Origin: Falsiroseomonas tokyonensis
GTDB lineage: Bacteria > Pseudomonadota > Alphaproteobacteria > Acetobacterales > Acetobacteraceae
Direction: 5' to 3'
Assembly (NCBI RefSeq): GCF_019024325.1
Contig: NZ_JAFNJS010000001.1
Span: 930,001-994,000, forward strand
DNA length: 64,000 nucleotides
The notes below the pieces were generated by a model that was not told the DNA's origin, made no database searches, and was given only the letters and a program-made list of their open reading frames with translations. A program made the position numbers and the translations under genes. Shown here piece by piece: positions 16,988 to 26,141 of the stretch (positions are counted from its first letter, which is position 1; each line of letters starts with the position of its first letter).

Positions 16988-17775
16988 CAGCTGCCGAGCG
17001 GGGCGACGCGGCAGGCCAGGCTGCCGCGCCCCTTCATCTCGCCCAGCAGCAGCCCGCCGGCCGCCGGCACCGGCAGCATCCCGGTCTGGCTGCCCAGCGT
17101 GATCACCTCCCCCGCCCGCGGCAGGTGGCCGAGCGCCAGGCAGCGGTCGCGCCAGCCGGCCAGAAGCTCCGCCAGCGGCACGGCGCGATGCGGGCCGGCG
17201 TGGTGAGCCACGGTGATGTCGTCCACGGCCAGGCGCATCTCCAGCGCCTCCGCATCCGGCCAGGTCCAGGCGCCGGTGTCGGGACCGAAGACGCAGCTGC
17301 CGTTGGAGACGCAATCGGCCAGCTTTTCCAGGTCGCCGGCCGGATGGTCCGGCGTGAAGCGGGTTTCGACGAATTCGAAGAGCAGGACGAGGTCGGCGAT
17401 GGCCGGCAGATCCGCCGGCTGCAGCGCGGCCAGGGCGGCGCGGTCCAGGCCCTGGCGCAGGCGCAGCGCCACTTCCAGCTCCATGGCCGTGCCGCGCGGC
17501 AGGCGCAGCGGTGCCTCGGTGACAGGGGAAAGCAATTCGGCGGGCAGCGGGGCGGCGATGGGCTGGCCCTGGGTGCGGCCCACCTTCCAGCCGGCGATGC
17601 GCCAGCCGAGCGCGGCATAGGTCGCCACCTGCATCGCCTCGGCCTCGGCGATGGTGGTGGGGCGCAGCGCCTCGGGCAGGCCGGGGATGGGGGCGCGGCG
17701 GCCGCGGCGGATCTCGGCCAGCAGGGCGGCGGCGCCGGCGATGCGCGATTCGGGGGTGGCTTCGGTCTCGAACAC
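16987..17775 (-). CDS. 2-keto-4-pentenoate hydratase / fumarylacetoacetase-fold protein
   Basis: 262 residues from the GTG at 17775, which has a GGAGAG six bases upstream; the frame extends to 17859 but without such a site. Features fit the MhpD/FAH fold: GWKVGRTQGQPIAAPL near 65-80, the acidic metal-binding stretch MELEVALRL near 97-105, LLFEFVETRF, and the C-terminal VITLGSQTGMLPVPAAG. Such enzymes hydrate 2-hydroxypentadienoate or decarboxylate related diacids in aromatic catabolism, but no pathway partners are nearby, so the substrate is open. Coupled to the gene downstream. Confidence 0.85.
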   Translation of the reverse strand: MFETEATPESRIAGAAALLAEIRRGRRAPIPGLPEALRPTTIAEAEAMQVATYAALGWRIAGWKVGRTQGQPIAAPLPAELLSPVTEAPLRLPRGTAMELEVALRLRQGLDRAALAALQPADLPAIADLVLLFEFVETRFTPDHPAGDLEKLADCVSNGSCVFGPDTGAWTWPDAEALEMRLAVDDITVAHHAGPHRAVPLAELLAGWRDRCLALGHLPRAGEVITLGSQTGMLPVPAAGGLLLGEMKGRGSLACRVAPLGS

Positions 17776-17837
17776 TCGGGCTCTCCGCGGGTATTGCGAG
17801 GAGCCTAGGACGGCGGCGGCCGGCGCGAAACCGGCTG

Positions 17838-18116
17838 TCAGACCGGGCTGCCGTTCCACACGGGAAAGCTGCCGCTGGCCACCGGCAGGCCGGGGCGGCG
17901 CCAGATGGCGCGCCAGGCGACCTGGTCGAAGACCATGCCCATATGCACGAACTGGCCGCCGCCGCTGACCTCGATCTCCGCCACCGCGCCGCGCAGGGCG
18001 GGGCTGATCTGTTCCAGCGCATGCGCCACCAGCTCATGCCGCGGCACGCCGTGGATGGTGCCGGCATCGATCGGCAGGGGTGCCAGGCTGCCGGGCGGGA
18101 CGAAATCGAAGGGCAT
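17838..18116 (-). CDS. Small hypothetical protein
   Basis: 92 residues, MPFDFVPPGSLAPLPIDAG at the start, no signal peptide or membrane segment, ending FPVWNGSPV. A GGAG seven bases before the ATG supports the start. It lies 62 bp upstream of the hydratase-like gene on the same strand and probably shares its transcript. Its leader (CCTCGCAA...CGCGGAG...CCCG) looks much like that of the hydratase gene. I do not recognise the family. Confidence 0.6.
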   Translation of the reverse strand: MPFDFVPPGSLAPLPIDAGTIHGVPRHELVAHALEQISPALRGAVAEIEVSGGGQFVHMGMVFDQVAWRAIWRRPGLPVASGSFPVWNGSPV

Positions 18117-18277
18117 GGGCGGGCTCCGCGGTTGCGAGGCGCCTTGAACCCGGTTTTCGGGCGAGGGATGGCGGTTCTGGCCATCGGCGTCGGCGCATTA
18201 CAGCCCGCGCGGGATTGAGATGAGGTTAACGTGGCGGGGCCTTTCCGGGAGGGCCCCGATGGGCCATCTGCCAAGGC

Positions 18278-18910
18278 ATGACCCGTCGTCACCTGCTGCA
18301 GGCCGTCGCCGCCCTGGCGCTGACCCCCGCCCTGTCCCGCCCCGGCCATTCCCAGGGGGCCATCGACCGTGCCGCGCTGGGGCGGGTCGAGGCCTATCTC
18401 AACAGCCTGCGCACCTTGCGCGCCCGCTTCCTGCAGGTGGCGCAGAACGGCGCCTCGGCCCAGGGCACCGCGCTGATCAGCCGCCCAGGCCGCATGCGCT
18501 TCGACTACGACCCGCCGGAGCCGCTGCTGCTGGTGGCCTCCGGCGGCCAGGTGCTGATGTATGACCGGGAACTGCGCCAGCCGACGGCCGTGCCGGCCTC
18601 CTCCACCCCGCTCGGCCTGCTGCTGACGCCCGAGATCCGGCTGTCCGGCAATATCACCGTGGTCGGCACGGAGCGCAGCGGCGGCTTCCTGCGAGTGGCG
18701 CTGCATCGCACCGGGGCGCGGGCGGAGGGGCTGCTGACGCTGTCCTTCGCCGAAGCGCCGATGGAACTGCGGCAATGGACCGTGCTGGACGCCCAGGGGC
18801 GGGAGACGCGGGTGACGCTGTACGAGGTGGAAACCGGCATTCCGCTGGAGAACCGCCTGTTCGACTTCAACGACCCGCGCTTCCTGGAGGCCGAGGCGGC
18901 CCGGCGCTGA
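18278..18910 (+). CDS. lolA: Outer-membrane lipoprotein carrier protein LolA
   Basis: 210 residues. LolA ferries lipoproteins across the periplasm from LolCDE to LolB or the outer membrane. A signal peptide is visible (MTRRHLLQAVAALALTPAL, twin arginines at 3-4). The mature fold shows the family pattern YLNSLRTLRARFLQVAQNG, GRMRFDYDPPEPLLLVASGG and the C-terminal ETGIPLENRLFDFNDPRF. It stands alone on the plus strand, 162 bp past the small divergent gene. Confidence 0.9.
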   Translation: MTRRHLLQAVAALALTPALSRPGHSQGAIDRAALGRVEAYLNSLRTLRARFLQVAQNGASAQGTALISRPGRMRFDYDPPEPLLLVASGGQVLMYDRELRQPTAVPASSTPLGLLLTPEIRLSGNITVVGTERSGGFLRVALHRTGARAEGLLTLSFAEAPMELRQWTVLDAQGRETRVTLYEVETGIPLENRLFDFNDPRFLEAEAARR

Positions 18911-19287
18911 GCCGGCCTTCGCCCGGTTCCGTTCATCCCTTTCCGCTGGCCTTTCGCCGGGCATCGTGCCATAGGGCCGCCGGGTCTGTCCGCTTTGGGG
19001 CATGACCTTCGCTGCGATGGCAGCGGATGCCTTGCGGACCAGCCGCGCCCGGATGGGGCGATGACGGCGCCTCCGGCCACATGGGCGGCCCTTCTCACGC
19101 CGTCCCCATCGCGCCGCCTTCGGGTCCGGTCGCGGTGGGACCCATGCCGCCCGAGTCGCCGCGCATCTCCTGGGTGCGGCCCGTTCCCCGGCATCCGCCT
19201 TCGTCGCGTTCCGGCTGCCCGCGCGATTCCGCGGCGGGTGGCCATACGCTGTGGGCCCGCATCCGGCGGGTCCAAGAAGGACGATCC
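18911..19287. other. 377-bp gap between lolA and pnp, no gene seen
   Basis: The pnp frame stays open through much of this stretch, but the predicted extension is arginine/proline/glycine-rich and unlike any PNPase N-terminus, so I treat it as non-coding. It should contain the pnp promoter and leader. rpsO, which often precedes pnp, is absent. I see no convincing hairpin or small RNA. Confidence 0.5.
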
Positions 19288-21516
19288 ATGTTCGACAAGT
19301 ATTTCCGCAAGGACATCTCCTGGGGCGGCCAGCTTCTGACGCTGGAGACCGGCAAGATCGCCCGCCAGGCGGATGGCGCCGTGATGGCCCGCCTGGGCGA
19401 TACCATCGTGCTCTGCACCGTGGTCGGCGCGCGGTCCGTGAAGCCGGGCCAGGACTTCTTCCCGCTGACGGTGAACTACCAGGAAAAGGCCTTCGCGGCC
19501 GGCAAGATCCCGGGCGGCTTCTTCAAGCGCGAGGGCCGTCCCTCCGAGAACGAGACCCTGGTCTCCCGCCTCATCGACCGTCCGCTGCGTCCGCTGTTCC
19601 CGGATGGGTTCCGCAACGAGGTCCAGGTTGTCGCGACGGTGCTGTCGCATGACCTGGAGAACAACCCGGATGTCGTCGCGCTGGTCGGCTGCTCCGCCGC
19701 GCTGACGCTGTCCGGCATTCCTTTCTTCGGCCCGGTCGCCGGCGCCCGCGTCGCCTATATCGATGGCGGCTATGTGCTGAACCCGACCGCCGCCCAGATG
19801 CAGCAGTCGCAGCTCGACCTGATGGTCGCCGGCACCGCCGAGGGCGTGCTGATGGTGGAATCCGAGGCGCAGGAGCTGTCCGAGGACGTGATGCTCGGCG
19901 CCGTGGAATTCGGCCACAAGTCCTTCCAGGCGGTGATCCAGGGGATCATCGAGCTGGCCGAGGTGGCCGCCAAGGAGCCCTGGGCGCTGCCCGAGGAAGC
20001 CGACAGCACCAAGGCGCTGAAGGCCCGCATCAGCGAGCTCGGCCGCGCCCCGATGATCGAGGCCTACAAGATCACCGAGAAGCTGGCCCGCCAGGCGCAG
20101 GTGGGTGCTGCCAAGAAGCAGGTGGTCGCGCAGCTCGAGGCCGAGGGCCTGGATGCCGGCGCCGCCAAGGGCCTGCTGAAGGAGCTCGAGGCGGATGTGG
20201 TCCGCAACGCGATCCTCGACACCGGCATGCGCATCGACGGCCGCGACACCAAGACGGTCCGCCCGATCCTGGCCGAGGTCGGCATCCTGCCGCGCGCCCA
20301 TGGCTCCGCGCTCTTCACCCGCGGCGAGACGCAGGCGCTCTGCGTCGCGACCCTCGGCACCGGGCAGGATGAGCAGATCATCGATGCCCTCGCGGGCGAA
20401 TACCGCGAGAACTTCATGCTGCACTACAACTTCCCTCCCTACTCGGTGAACGAGACCGGGCGGATGGGCAGCCCGGGCCGCCGCGAGATCGGCCATGGCA
20501 AGCTCGCCTGGCGCGCGCTGCACCCGCTGCTGCCGGAGAAGGAGAAGTTCCCCTACACGATGCGCGTCGTGTCCGAGATCACGGAGTCCAACGGTTCGTC
20601 CTCCATGGCGACCGTCTGCGGCACCTCGCTCGCGCTGATGGATGCGGGTGCGCCGCTGAAGCGCCCCTGCGCCGGCATCGCCATGGGCCTGATCAAGGAA
20701 GACCGCGGCTTCGCCGTGCTGTCGGACATCCTGGGTGACGAAGACCACCTGGGCGACATGGACTTCAAGGTGGCGGGCAGCGAGGCGGGCATCACCGCGC
20801 TGCAGATGGACATCAAGATCACCTCCATCACCTTCGACATCATGAAGATCGCGCTCGGCCAGGCCAAGGACGGCCGCCTGCACATCCTGGGCGAGATGGC
20901 CAAGGGCCTGTCCGGCGCCCGCGGTGACGTGGCCGCGACGGCGCCGCGAATCACGGTGATCAACATCAACAAGGACAAGATCCGCGACGTGATCGGCTCC
21001 GGCGGCAAGGTGATCCGTGAGATCACCGAGCAGACCGGCACCAAGATCGACATCGACGACGACGGCACCATCAAGGTGGCGGCGACGACGGTGGAGGCGG
21101 CCCAGAAGGCCATCGACCGGATCATGGGCATCGTCGCCGAGCCGGAGATCGGCAAGATCTACAACGGCAAGGTGGTGAAGACGGCCGAATTCGGTGCCTT
21201 CGTGAACTTCCTCGGCGCCAAGGACGGCCTGGTCCACATCTCCGAGCTGCAGAACGAGCGCGTCCAGAAGACCACCGACGTGGTCAAGGACGGCGATGCG
21301 GTGAAGGTGAAGGTCATCGGCTTCGACGACCGCGGCAAGGTGAAGCTCTCCATGCGCGTGGTGGACCAGGCCACCGGCGCCGACATCTCCGAGCAGGTCG
21401 GCGCCCGCCGCCCGCGCGAGGACGGCGAGGGCGGCGGGGAGCGTGCCCCGCGCGGCGACCGTCCGCCGCGCCGCGACGGCGAGCGCAATTTCCGCCCGCG
21501 CCGCGACGAGGGCTGA
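19288..21516 (+). CDS. pnp: Polyribonucleotide nucleotidyltransferase (PNPase)
   Basis: 742 residues. 3'-to-5' phosphorolytic exoribonuclease, trimeric, a core of the RNA degradosome. Domain order: RNase PH-like 1 (about 1-220), helical linker, RNase PH-like 2 (about 310-545; catalytic acidic region [11 protein letters not shown] near 484-495), KH ([19 protein letters not shown], near 556), S1 ([19 protein letters not shown], near 620). The C-terminal 40 residues are R/G/D/E-rich. The ATG at 19288 follows AAGAAGG. Length and motifs are normal. Confidence 0.98.
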   Translation: MFDKYFRKDISWGGQLLTLETGKIARQADGAVMARLGDTIVLCTVVGARSVKPGQDFFPLTVNYQEKAFAAGKIPGGFFKREGRPSENETLVSRLIDRPLRPLFPDGFRNEVQVVATVLSHDLENNPDVVALVGCSAALTLSGIPFFGPVAGARVAYIDGGYVLNPTAAQMQQSQLDLMVAGTAEGVLMVESEAQELSEDVMLGAVEFGHKSFQAVIQGIIELAEVAAKEPWALPEEADSTKALKARISELGRAPMIEAYKITEKLARQAQVGAAKKQVVAQLEAEGLDAGAAKGLLKELEADVVRNAILDTGMRIDGRDTKTVRPILAEVGILPRAHGSALFTRGETQALCVATLGTGQDEQIIDALAGEYRENFMLHYNFPPYSVNETGRMGSPGRREIGHGKLAWRALHPLLPEKEKFPYTMRVVSEITESNGSSSMATVCGTSLALMDAGAPLKRPCAGIAMGLIKEDRGFAVLSDILGDEDHLGDMDFKVAGSEAGITALQMDIKITSITFDIMKIALGQAKDGRLHILGEMAKGLSGARGDVAATAPRITVININKDKIRDVIGSGGKVIREITEQTGTKIDIDDDGTIKVAATTVEAAQKAIDRIMGIVAEPEIGKIYNGKVVKTAEFGAFVNFLGAKDGLVHISELQNERVQKTTDVVKDGDAVKVKVIGFDDRGKVKLSMRVVDQATGADISEQVGARRPREDGEGGGERAPRGDRPPRRDGERNFRPRRDEG

Positions 21517-21524
21517 TCCCGCCC

Positions 21525-21607
21525 GGGGGATGCCCCCCTTCGGGCCCCCCCCAGGCCACAGCGTGGTTCGCGAACAAACAATCCCGCGGGGGGCCTCCCC
21601 CTGCGGG
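21525..21607 (+). terminator. GC-rich inverted repeats downstream of pnp
   Basis: Two small hairpins: ggggg-atg-ccccc at 21525-21537 and an imperfect one at 21583-21607 (cccgc ggggg cct ccccc t gcggg). No T-tract follows either. They may end or stabilise the pnp transcript; the next gene starts at 21690. Similar G/C-tract repeats occur elsewhere in the window. Confidence 0.35.
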
Positions 21608-21689
21608 CCCTGACACGCCATATTCACATCACGCGAGCGTCATCCCGAATGTGGCGCCGTCATAAGCACAGTACGCGGAGCCCTGATCC

Positions 21690-23090
21690 TTGAAGGTCAT
21701 CAACCCGATCCGCATGGGTGGCGTGGACGTTCTGCCCTTGGTGGAAGGCGGCAAGGGCGTCGCCGTCTCGAATGGCGCAACCTGTGGCGGCTGGGCTTCC
21801 GGCGGCGGCGTCGGAACCTTTTCCGCGGTCAATGCCGACAGCTACGACGCCGAAGGCAACCTGATCCGCCAAACCTATTCCGGCCGCACCCGGCGGGAGC
21901 GGCATGAGGAGCTGGTGGCCTATGGCATCGCCGGCGGCATCGCCCAGGCGAAGGAAGCCTATGAGCGCGCCGGCGGCCAGGGCCGCATCCATGCCAATAT
22001 CCTCTGGGAGATGGGCGGCGCGGAGCGTGTGGCGCGTGGCATGCTGGAAGGGGCCAAGGGCCTCATCCACGGCATCACCTGCGGCGCCGGCATGCCCTAT
22101 CGCCTGGCCGATATCGCCCGCGACTACGGGGTGCACTACTACCCCATCATCTCCTCCGCCCGCGCCTTCTCCGCGCTGTGGAAGCGCGCCTATTCCAAGA
22201 CGCGGGAATGGCTGGGCGGCGTGGTCTATGAGGATCCGTGGCTGGCGGGCGGCCATAACGGCCTGTCCAATTCCGAGGATCCGAAGCGGCCGGAGGATCC
22301 CTTCCCCCGCGTGCTGAAGCTGCGCCAGCAGATGCGCGAATTCGGCCTGGGCGACGTGCCGATCATCATGGCCGGCGGCGTCTGGTGGCTGGAGGAGTGG
22401 GAGGATTGGATCGACAATCCCGACCTCGGCCCCATCGCCTTCCAGTTCGGCACCCGCCCCCTGCTGACCCAGGAAAGCCCGATCAGCGAGGCCTGGAAGC
22501 AGCGCCTGCTGACGCTGAAGCCGGGCGATGTCTCGCTGCAGCCCTTCTCCCCGACCGGCTTCTATTCCAGCGCCATTCGCAACGAATTCCTGCGCGAGCT
22601 GGAAGGCCGCAACGAGCGCCAGGTGGCCTTCACCAGCGAACCAGTGGGCGACCATATCTCCGAATACGGCGTGGGCCCGCGCAAGCGGCTGGTCTACCTG
22701 ACCCCGCATGACCGCGCCCGGGTGCATCACTGGGAGGCCGAGGGCTTCATCGAGGCGATGCGCACCCCGGACCATACGCTGATCTTCGTGACGCCGGAGA
22801 ATGCGCGGGAGATCACCAAGGACCAGATCGACTGCATGGGCTGCCTCAGCCACTGCCGGTTCTCGAACTGGGCGCAGACGGAGCCGGACTTCTCCACCGG
22901 CAAGAAGGCCGATCCGCGCAGCTTCTGCATCCAGAAGACGCTGCAGGACGTGGCGCATGACGGGGCGCTGGAGCGCAACCTGATGTTCGCCGGCCACAAT
23001 GCCTATCGCTTCGCCGGCGACCCCTTCTACTCCAACGGCTTCATCCCGACGGCGAAGCAGCTGGTCGAGCGGATCATGACCGGCCGCTGA
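21690..23090 (+). CDS. Nitronate-monooxygenase-family flavoprotein with C-terminal cysteine cluster
   Basis: 466 residues, longer than the usual 320-380. TIM-barrel FMN protein: GVAVSNGATCGGWASGGG near 23-40, HGITCGAGMP near 127-136, the family hallmark AGGHNG at 186-191 with the likely catalytic His189, and IIMAGGVWW at 225-233. After the barrel an extension carries C382, C385 and C389 (CMGCLSHC) and C413. NMOs oxidise nitronates; related proteins are enoyl reductases. The extra cysteines look like a metal or Fe-S site, which is inference. Confidence 0.82.
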   Translation: MKVINPIRMGGVDVLPLVEGGKGVAVSNGATCGGWASGGGVGTFSAVNADSYDAEGNLIRQTYSGRTRRERHEELVAYGIAGGIAQAKEAYERAGGQGRIHANILWEMGGAERVARGMLEGAKGLIHGITCGAGMPYRLADIARDYGVHYYPIISSARAFSALWKRAYSKTREWLGGVVYEDPWLAGGHNGLSNSEDPKRPEDPFPRVLKLRQQMREFGLGDVPIIMAGGVWWLEEWEDWIDNPDLGPIAFQFGTRPLLTQESPISEAWKQRLLTLKPGDVSLQPFSPTGFYSSAIRNEFLRELEGRNERQVAFTSEPVGDHISEYGVGPRKRLVYLTPHDRARVHHWEAEGFIEAMRTPDHTLIFVTPENAREITKDQIDCMGCLSHCRFSNWAQTEPDFSTGKKADPRSFCIQKTLQDVAHDGALERNLMFAGHNAYRFAGDPFYSNGFIPTAKQLVERIMTGR

Positions 23091-23109
23091 GGCAAGCGGA
23101 CAAAAAGAA

Positions 23110-23133
23110 CCCCGGCACCTTCCGGTGCCGGGG
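23110..23133 (+). terminator. Perfect 10-bp GC hairpin after the NMO-like gene
   Basis: CCCCGGCACC-TTCC-GGTGCCGGGG. It lies 19 bp after the stop at 23090 and is preceded by an A-run (CAAAAAG), so it would have a T-run if read from the minus strand. Likely transcription end for the NMO-like gene; on the plus strand it lacks a strong U-tail. Confidence 0.6.
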
Positions 23134-23358
23134 CGAGGCGTTCGGCTCTCACGGGCTGCGGAGCCGCCGGGAGAAAAACGTCGAGGCACCGCCCTGACCC
23201 TGGCAGTCTGCCCGAGGGCGGCTCACGATTTCGTGACAGACGGGTGAAGCCTAGGTCAGAAGTGTCTCGCAGGCCGGCACAACGGCATCGCATGCCCTTC
23301 ACGACGCCCCCCCCGCGAAGGTATCCTGCGGCAGATCCGGGGAGCTCCATCGCCTCAC

Positions 23359-25281
23359 ATGCGCAACCTGCTGCACGCGACGGACCGTGACCGCCTGATC
23401 GCCCACCTCCGCGGTGCGCTGCTGCGAGAGGTCACACTGGGTGGGCGCCGGCTGATGGCGCTGGCGGAAGGCGATGGCCCGGAAAGCGGCAGCTTCTGCG
23501 CCGTGCCCGCCAATGCCCAGGCCGCCGAATTGCTGGCCCAGCCGGACATCCGCGATGCCGACCCGGCCTTCGCCGATGGCCTGCTGGATTTCGTCATGGC
23601 CATGGCGGAGGCGCCGATCCCCTGCCGCCGCGCCGCCGCGGGCGGCATCGAGATGCTGCGCGACGATCCGCGGGATTTCGAGATCCTGACCCCCTTCCAC
23701 CGCTTCACCGGCGACCTCTCCGCCGGGATGGTGCGCCAGCAGCTGCGCGGCCAGGGCGGGCCGCCGATGCTGCATACCGGCAACCTCGTCGAATTCCGCC
23801 TCGGCCGCTTCCGCAACGGCGTCGATGCCGAGGACACGATCCGCGACTTCGCCATCAGCCGCCGCAGCGGCAGCGTGGTGCTGAGCCATGAAAGCCGCAT
23901 CACCGGCAAGGCCGGCTTTTTCCGCGCCCGAACCGTCGAGGCGGGGCGGCTGCGCTATGAGTATGAGATCACCGCGGGCTCGCCGCTGCTGCGCCTGACC
24001 GTCACCTTCACCGCCGCCGCCGGCCAGCGCGTCACCCGCCTGCGCGTCTCCACCGCGCTGGACCAGCTGGGCAGCGGCGGGCTGGAGATGGCGGAGGGGC
24101 GGCTGGGCCAGCAGGACGGGGCCTGGCGCGATTTCGGCGTGCCACAGGCGGCCGGCATGACGGTCTGGGCCGAGGCCGGGCCGGTGCCGCATGTCGCGAT
24201 CGGCCCTGCCGGCTGGCCCGCCGGCGGGCCCACGCTGCACCTCCGCCCCCAGGCGCCGGGCCAGGTCATGTCCGCGCGCGCCATCGCTGCGCGGCCGGGC
24301 GCGCTGCATTGGGTGATCCTGCGGCATGGCCCCGCGAAGCTGGCCCCCGGTGAGGCGCTGGTGGTGCGGGAGGATCGGCTGCTGGCCGCCGGCACCGGGG
24401 CGGCGGAGGCGGCGCGGGTGATGGCGGCCGCCGGCGCGACGGGCGACCAGCTGGCGGGGCTGGACCTCGATCCGCTGCCACCGAACGGGGCCTCCCTGAA
24501 TGCCGTGGCGACGCAGCTGCTGCTGGCCGCGCGCGACGGCTACCGCCTGCCGCTGCCGGCGGAGCGGATGACGGCGCTGGAAGGCTGGTTCGACCGCCAA
24601 CTAGCGGCGCTGCAGGCGGGCCAGCCGGGGCTGGCGGACCTGGCCTTCGCCGTGCTAGCGGTGGAGGCGCGGCTGCGCGCGGGGGCGCAGCCGCCGCTGG
24701 CCAGTCTTGTCGCGGCCTTGCTGGCGCGGCAGACGCCCTCCGGCGGCTTCCGGGATGGTCCGCCGGGCGCAGGGGGCAGGCCGGCGACGCTCGCCGGCCA
24801 TGCGGCGGCGTTGCTGGCGATGGCCCGCGCCCTGCCGCATCTGGACCCGCTGCTGCTGGCCGGGCCGATCGGCCGGGCGATCGCCGCGGTGAAGCCCGGC
24901 CCGGCGGAGCTCAGCGACGGCGGCCGCCTCGTGCGGCTGGAGGGGCTGGCGCTGGACGGCGCCACCCCCGCCCCGCTGCGCGACCACGCGGAGGCGATCG
25001 GCCTGCTGGCGCGCGCCGCCGGCACGGTGGCCCTGGCCGGGGAGGCGCGGCCGGAGGCCCTGCCCGCCGAGGTCCTGGCCCAGGCCCAGGCGCTGCACCG
25101 CCAGGCGGTGGCGCTGCTGCGCCCCCTGGTGCGGCCACGGGGCACGGCGCTGGAAGTGGTGCCCTCGCCGCTCGGCGGCACCGCGCATCCGGCGGCGCAG
25201 GCCGCGGTGGTGATGGGGCTGATGGCGCCCGATGCCGCGATCCTGCGCCTGCCGCTGCCCCGCCAGGCGGTGCCCGCGTGA
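23359..25281 (+). CDS. Unrecognised 640-residue protein, possible carbohydrate-active fold
   Basis: No signal peptide. The first ~330 residues read as beta-rich (LVEFRLGRFRNGVDAEDTIRD; RLRYEYEITAGSPLLRLTVT), and the rest as repeated helices (SLNAVATQLLLAARDGY, LADLAFAVLAVEARLRAG, TPSGGFRDGPPGAGG), like a beta-sandwich followed by an alpha/alpha toroid as in some glycosidases, lyases or heparinases. I see no named catalytic motif, so I give no function. It precedes the DUF2272 lipoprotein gene by 24 bp and likely shares its transcript. Confidence 0.7.
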   Translation: MRNLLHATDRDRLIAHLRGALLREVTLGGRRLMALAEGDGPESGSFCAVPANAQAAELLAQPDIRDADPAFADGLLDFVMAMAEAPIPCRRAAAGGIEMLRDDPRDFEILTPFHRFTGDLSAGMVRQQLRGQGGPPMLHTGNLVEFRLGRFRNGVDAEDTIRDFAISRRSGSVVLSHESRITGKAGFFRARTVEAGRLRYEYEITAGSPLLRLTVTFTAAAGQRVTRLRVSTALDQLGSGGLEMAEGRLGQQDGAWRDFGVPQAAGMTVWAEAGPVPHVAIGPAGWPAGGPTLHLRPQAPGQVMSARAIAARPGALHWVILRHGPAKLAPGEALVVREDRLLAAGTGAAEAARVMAAAGATGDQLAGLDLDPLPPNGASLNAVATQLLLAARDGYRLPLPAERMTALEGWFDRQLAALQAGQPGLADLAFAVLAVEARLRAGAQPPLASLVAALLARQTPSGGFRDGPPGAGGRPATLAGHAAALLAMARALPHLDPLLLAGPIGRAIAAVKPGPAELSDGGRLVRLEGLALDGATPAPLRDHAEAIGLLARAAGTVALAGEARPEALPAEVLAQAQALHRQAVALLRPLVRPRGTALEVVPSPLGGTAHPAAQAAVVMGLMAPDAAILRLPLPRQAVPA

Positions 25282-25305
25282 CCATCCGGGTGTGAGGAAT
25301 TCCGC

Positions 25306-26124
25306 ATGAGGCTTTTCGCCGCGGCGCTGCTGCTGGCGCTTTCCGCCTGTGCCGGGCGTGTGCCTGCGCCGGTGCCGCAGCAGGCGACCCCACCGCTGCC
25401 CTATCCGCCGGCGGCGGCGGAGCGGGTGGTGCGGCTGGCGCTGGCGGAATGGCGCGACTGGGGCGGCACGGTGCGGGAGGCCTGGTCGGAAGCGCCAGGG
25501 GGAGCACCGGAAAGTTTGCCGCCCGAATCCACCATCGGCAACTTCCCCCGCGTGCTCGCCTATTGGCGGGCGGTGGAGGACGATGAGGGCGCGATCCGCG
25601 ACAACCGCCAGGTCTATGCCGCCGCGGTCTGGGGCCTGGGCAGCAGCACGCTCTGGTCCAACCCGGCCTGGTCGGCGGCCTTCATCTCCTGGACCTATCG
25701 CGGGGCGGGGGTGGATGCGCGGGAGTTTCCGCCCAATGCCACCCACTCGCTTTACCTGGATGCATTGATCGCCGATGCCAGGGCCTTCCCCGCCACCGCG
25801 CCCTTCCTGCCGCATGCGCCGGGCGAATACGCGCCGCGGCCGGCCGACCTGGTCTGCTTCGACCGCAGCAGCCGCAACCGGCTGAGCCACTGGACAGAGC
25901 GCCTGGCGGAGGCCGGGGTGCCGCGGCCGATGCATTGCGACATCGTCACCGCGGTGGCGCCGGGGGTGGTGGAGGTGGTGGGCGGCAATGTGGGCGACAC
26001 GGTGACGCTGACGCGCTACCCCACCGATGCCGCCGGGCGCATCCTGCCGGCGCCGCCCGGCAAGCTGCCCCTGCTGGTGGTGATGGAAAGCCGCCTCGGC
26101 CGCCTCCCCCCCTTCGCGCCCTGA
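25306..26124 (+). CDS. DUF2272 lipoprotein
   Basis: 272 residues. A lipobox is seen at LSACAG (cysteine at about residue 15) after MRLFAAALLLAL, so it is lipid-anchored in the envelope. The body fits DUF2272: VWGLGSSTLWSNPAWSAAF, ISWTYRGAGVDAREFPPNATH, LVCFDRSSRNRLSHW, HCDIVTAV. The pattern cysteine/histidine/DIV is like an NlpC/P60- or CHAP-type amidase fold, but the function is unproven. It sits directly after the 640-residue protein and 17 bp before the old-yellow-enzyme gene. Confidence 0.82.
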   Translation: MRLFAAALLLALSACAGRVPAPVPQQATPPLPYPPAAAERVVRLALAEWRDWGGTVREAWSEAPGGAPESLPPESTIGNFPRVLAYWRAVEDDEGAIRDNRQVYAAAVWGLGSSTLWSNPAWSAAFISWTYRGAGVDAREFPPNATHSLYLDALIADARAFPATAPFLPHAPGEYAPRPADLVCFDRSSRNRLSHWTERLAEAGVPRPMHCDIVTAVAPGVVEVVGGNVGDTVTLTRYPTDAAGRILPAPPGKLPLLVVMESRLGRLPPFAP

Positions 26125-26141
26125 CCAGGATTTTTGCCCCC

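Noticed and set aside
19027-19287. N-terminal extension of PNPase
   Set aside because: The extension is proline/arginine/glycine-rich, unlike PNPase, and the ATG at 19288 has a good ribosome-binding site.
18505-21627. Long open frame on the minus strand opposite pnp
   Set aside because: pnp is unmistakable in the other direction; the minus frame has no family features.
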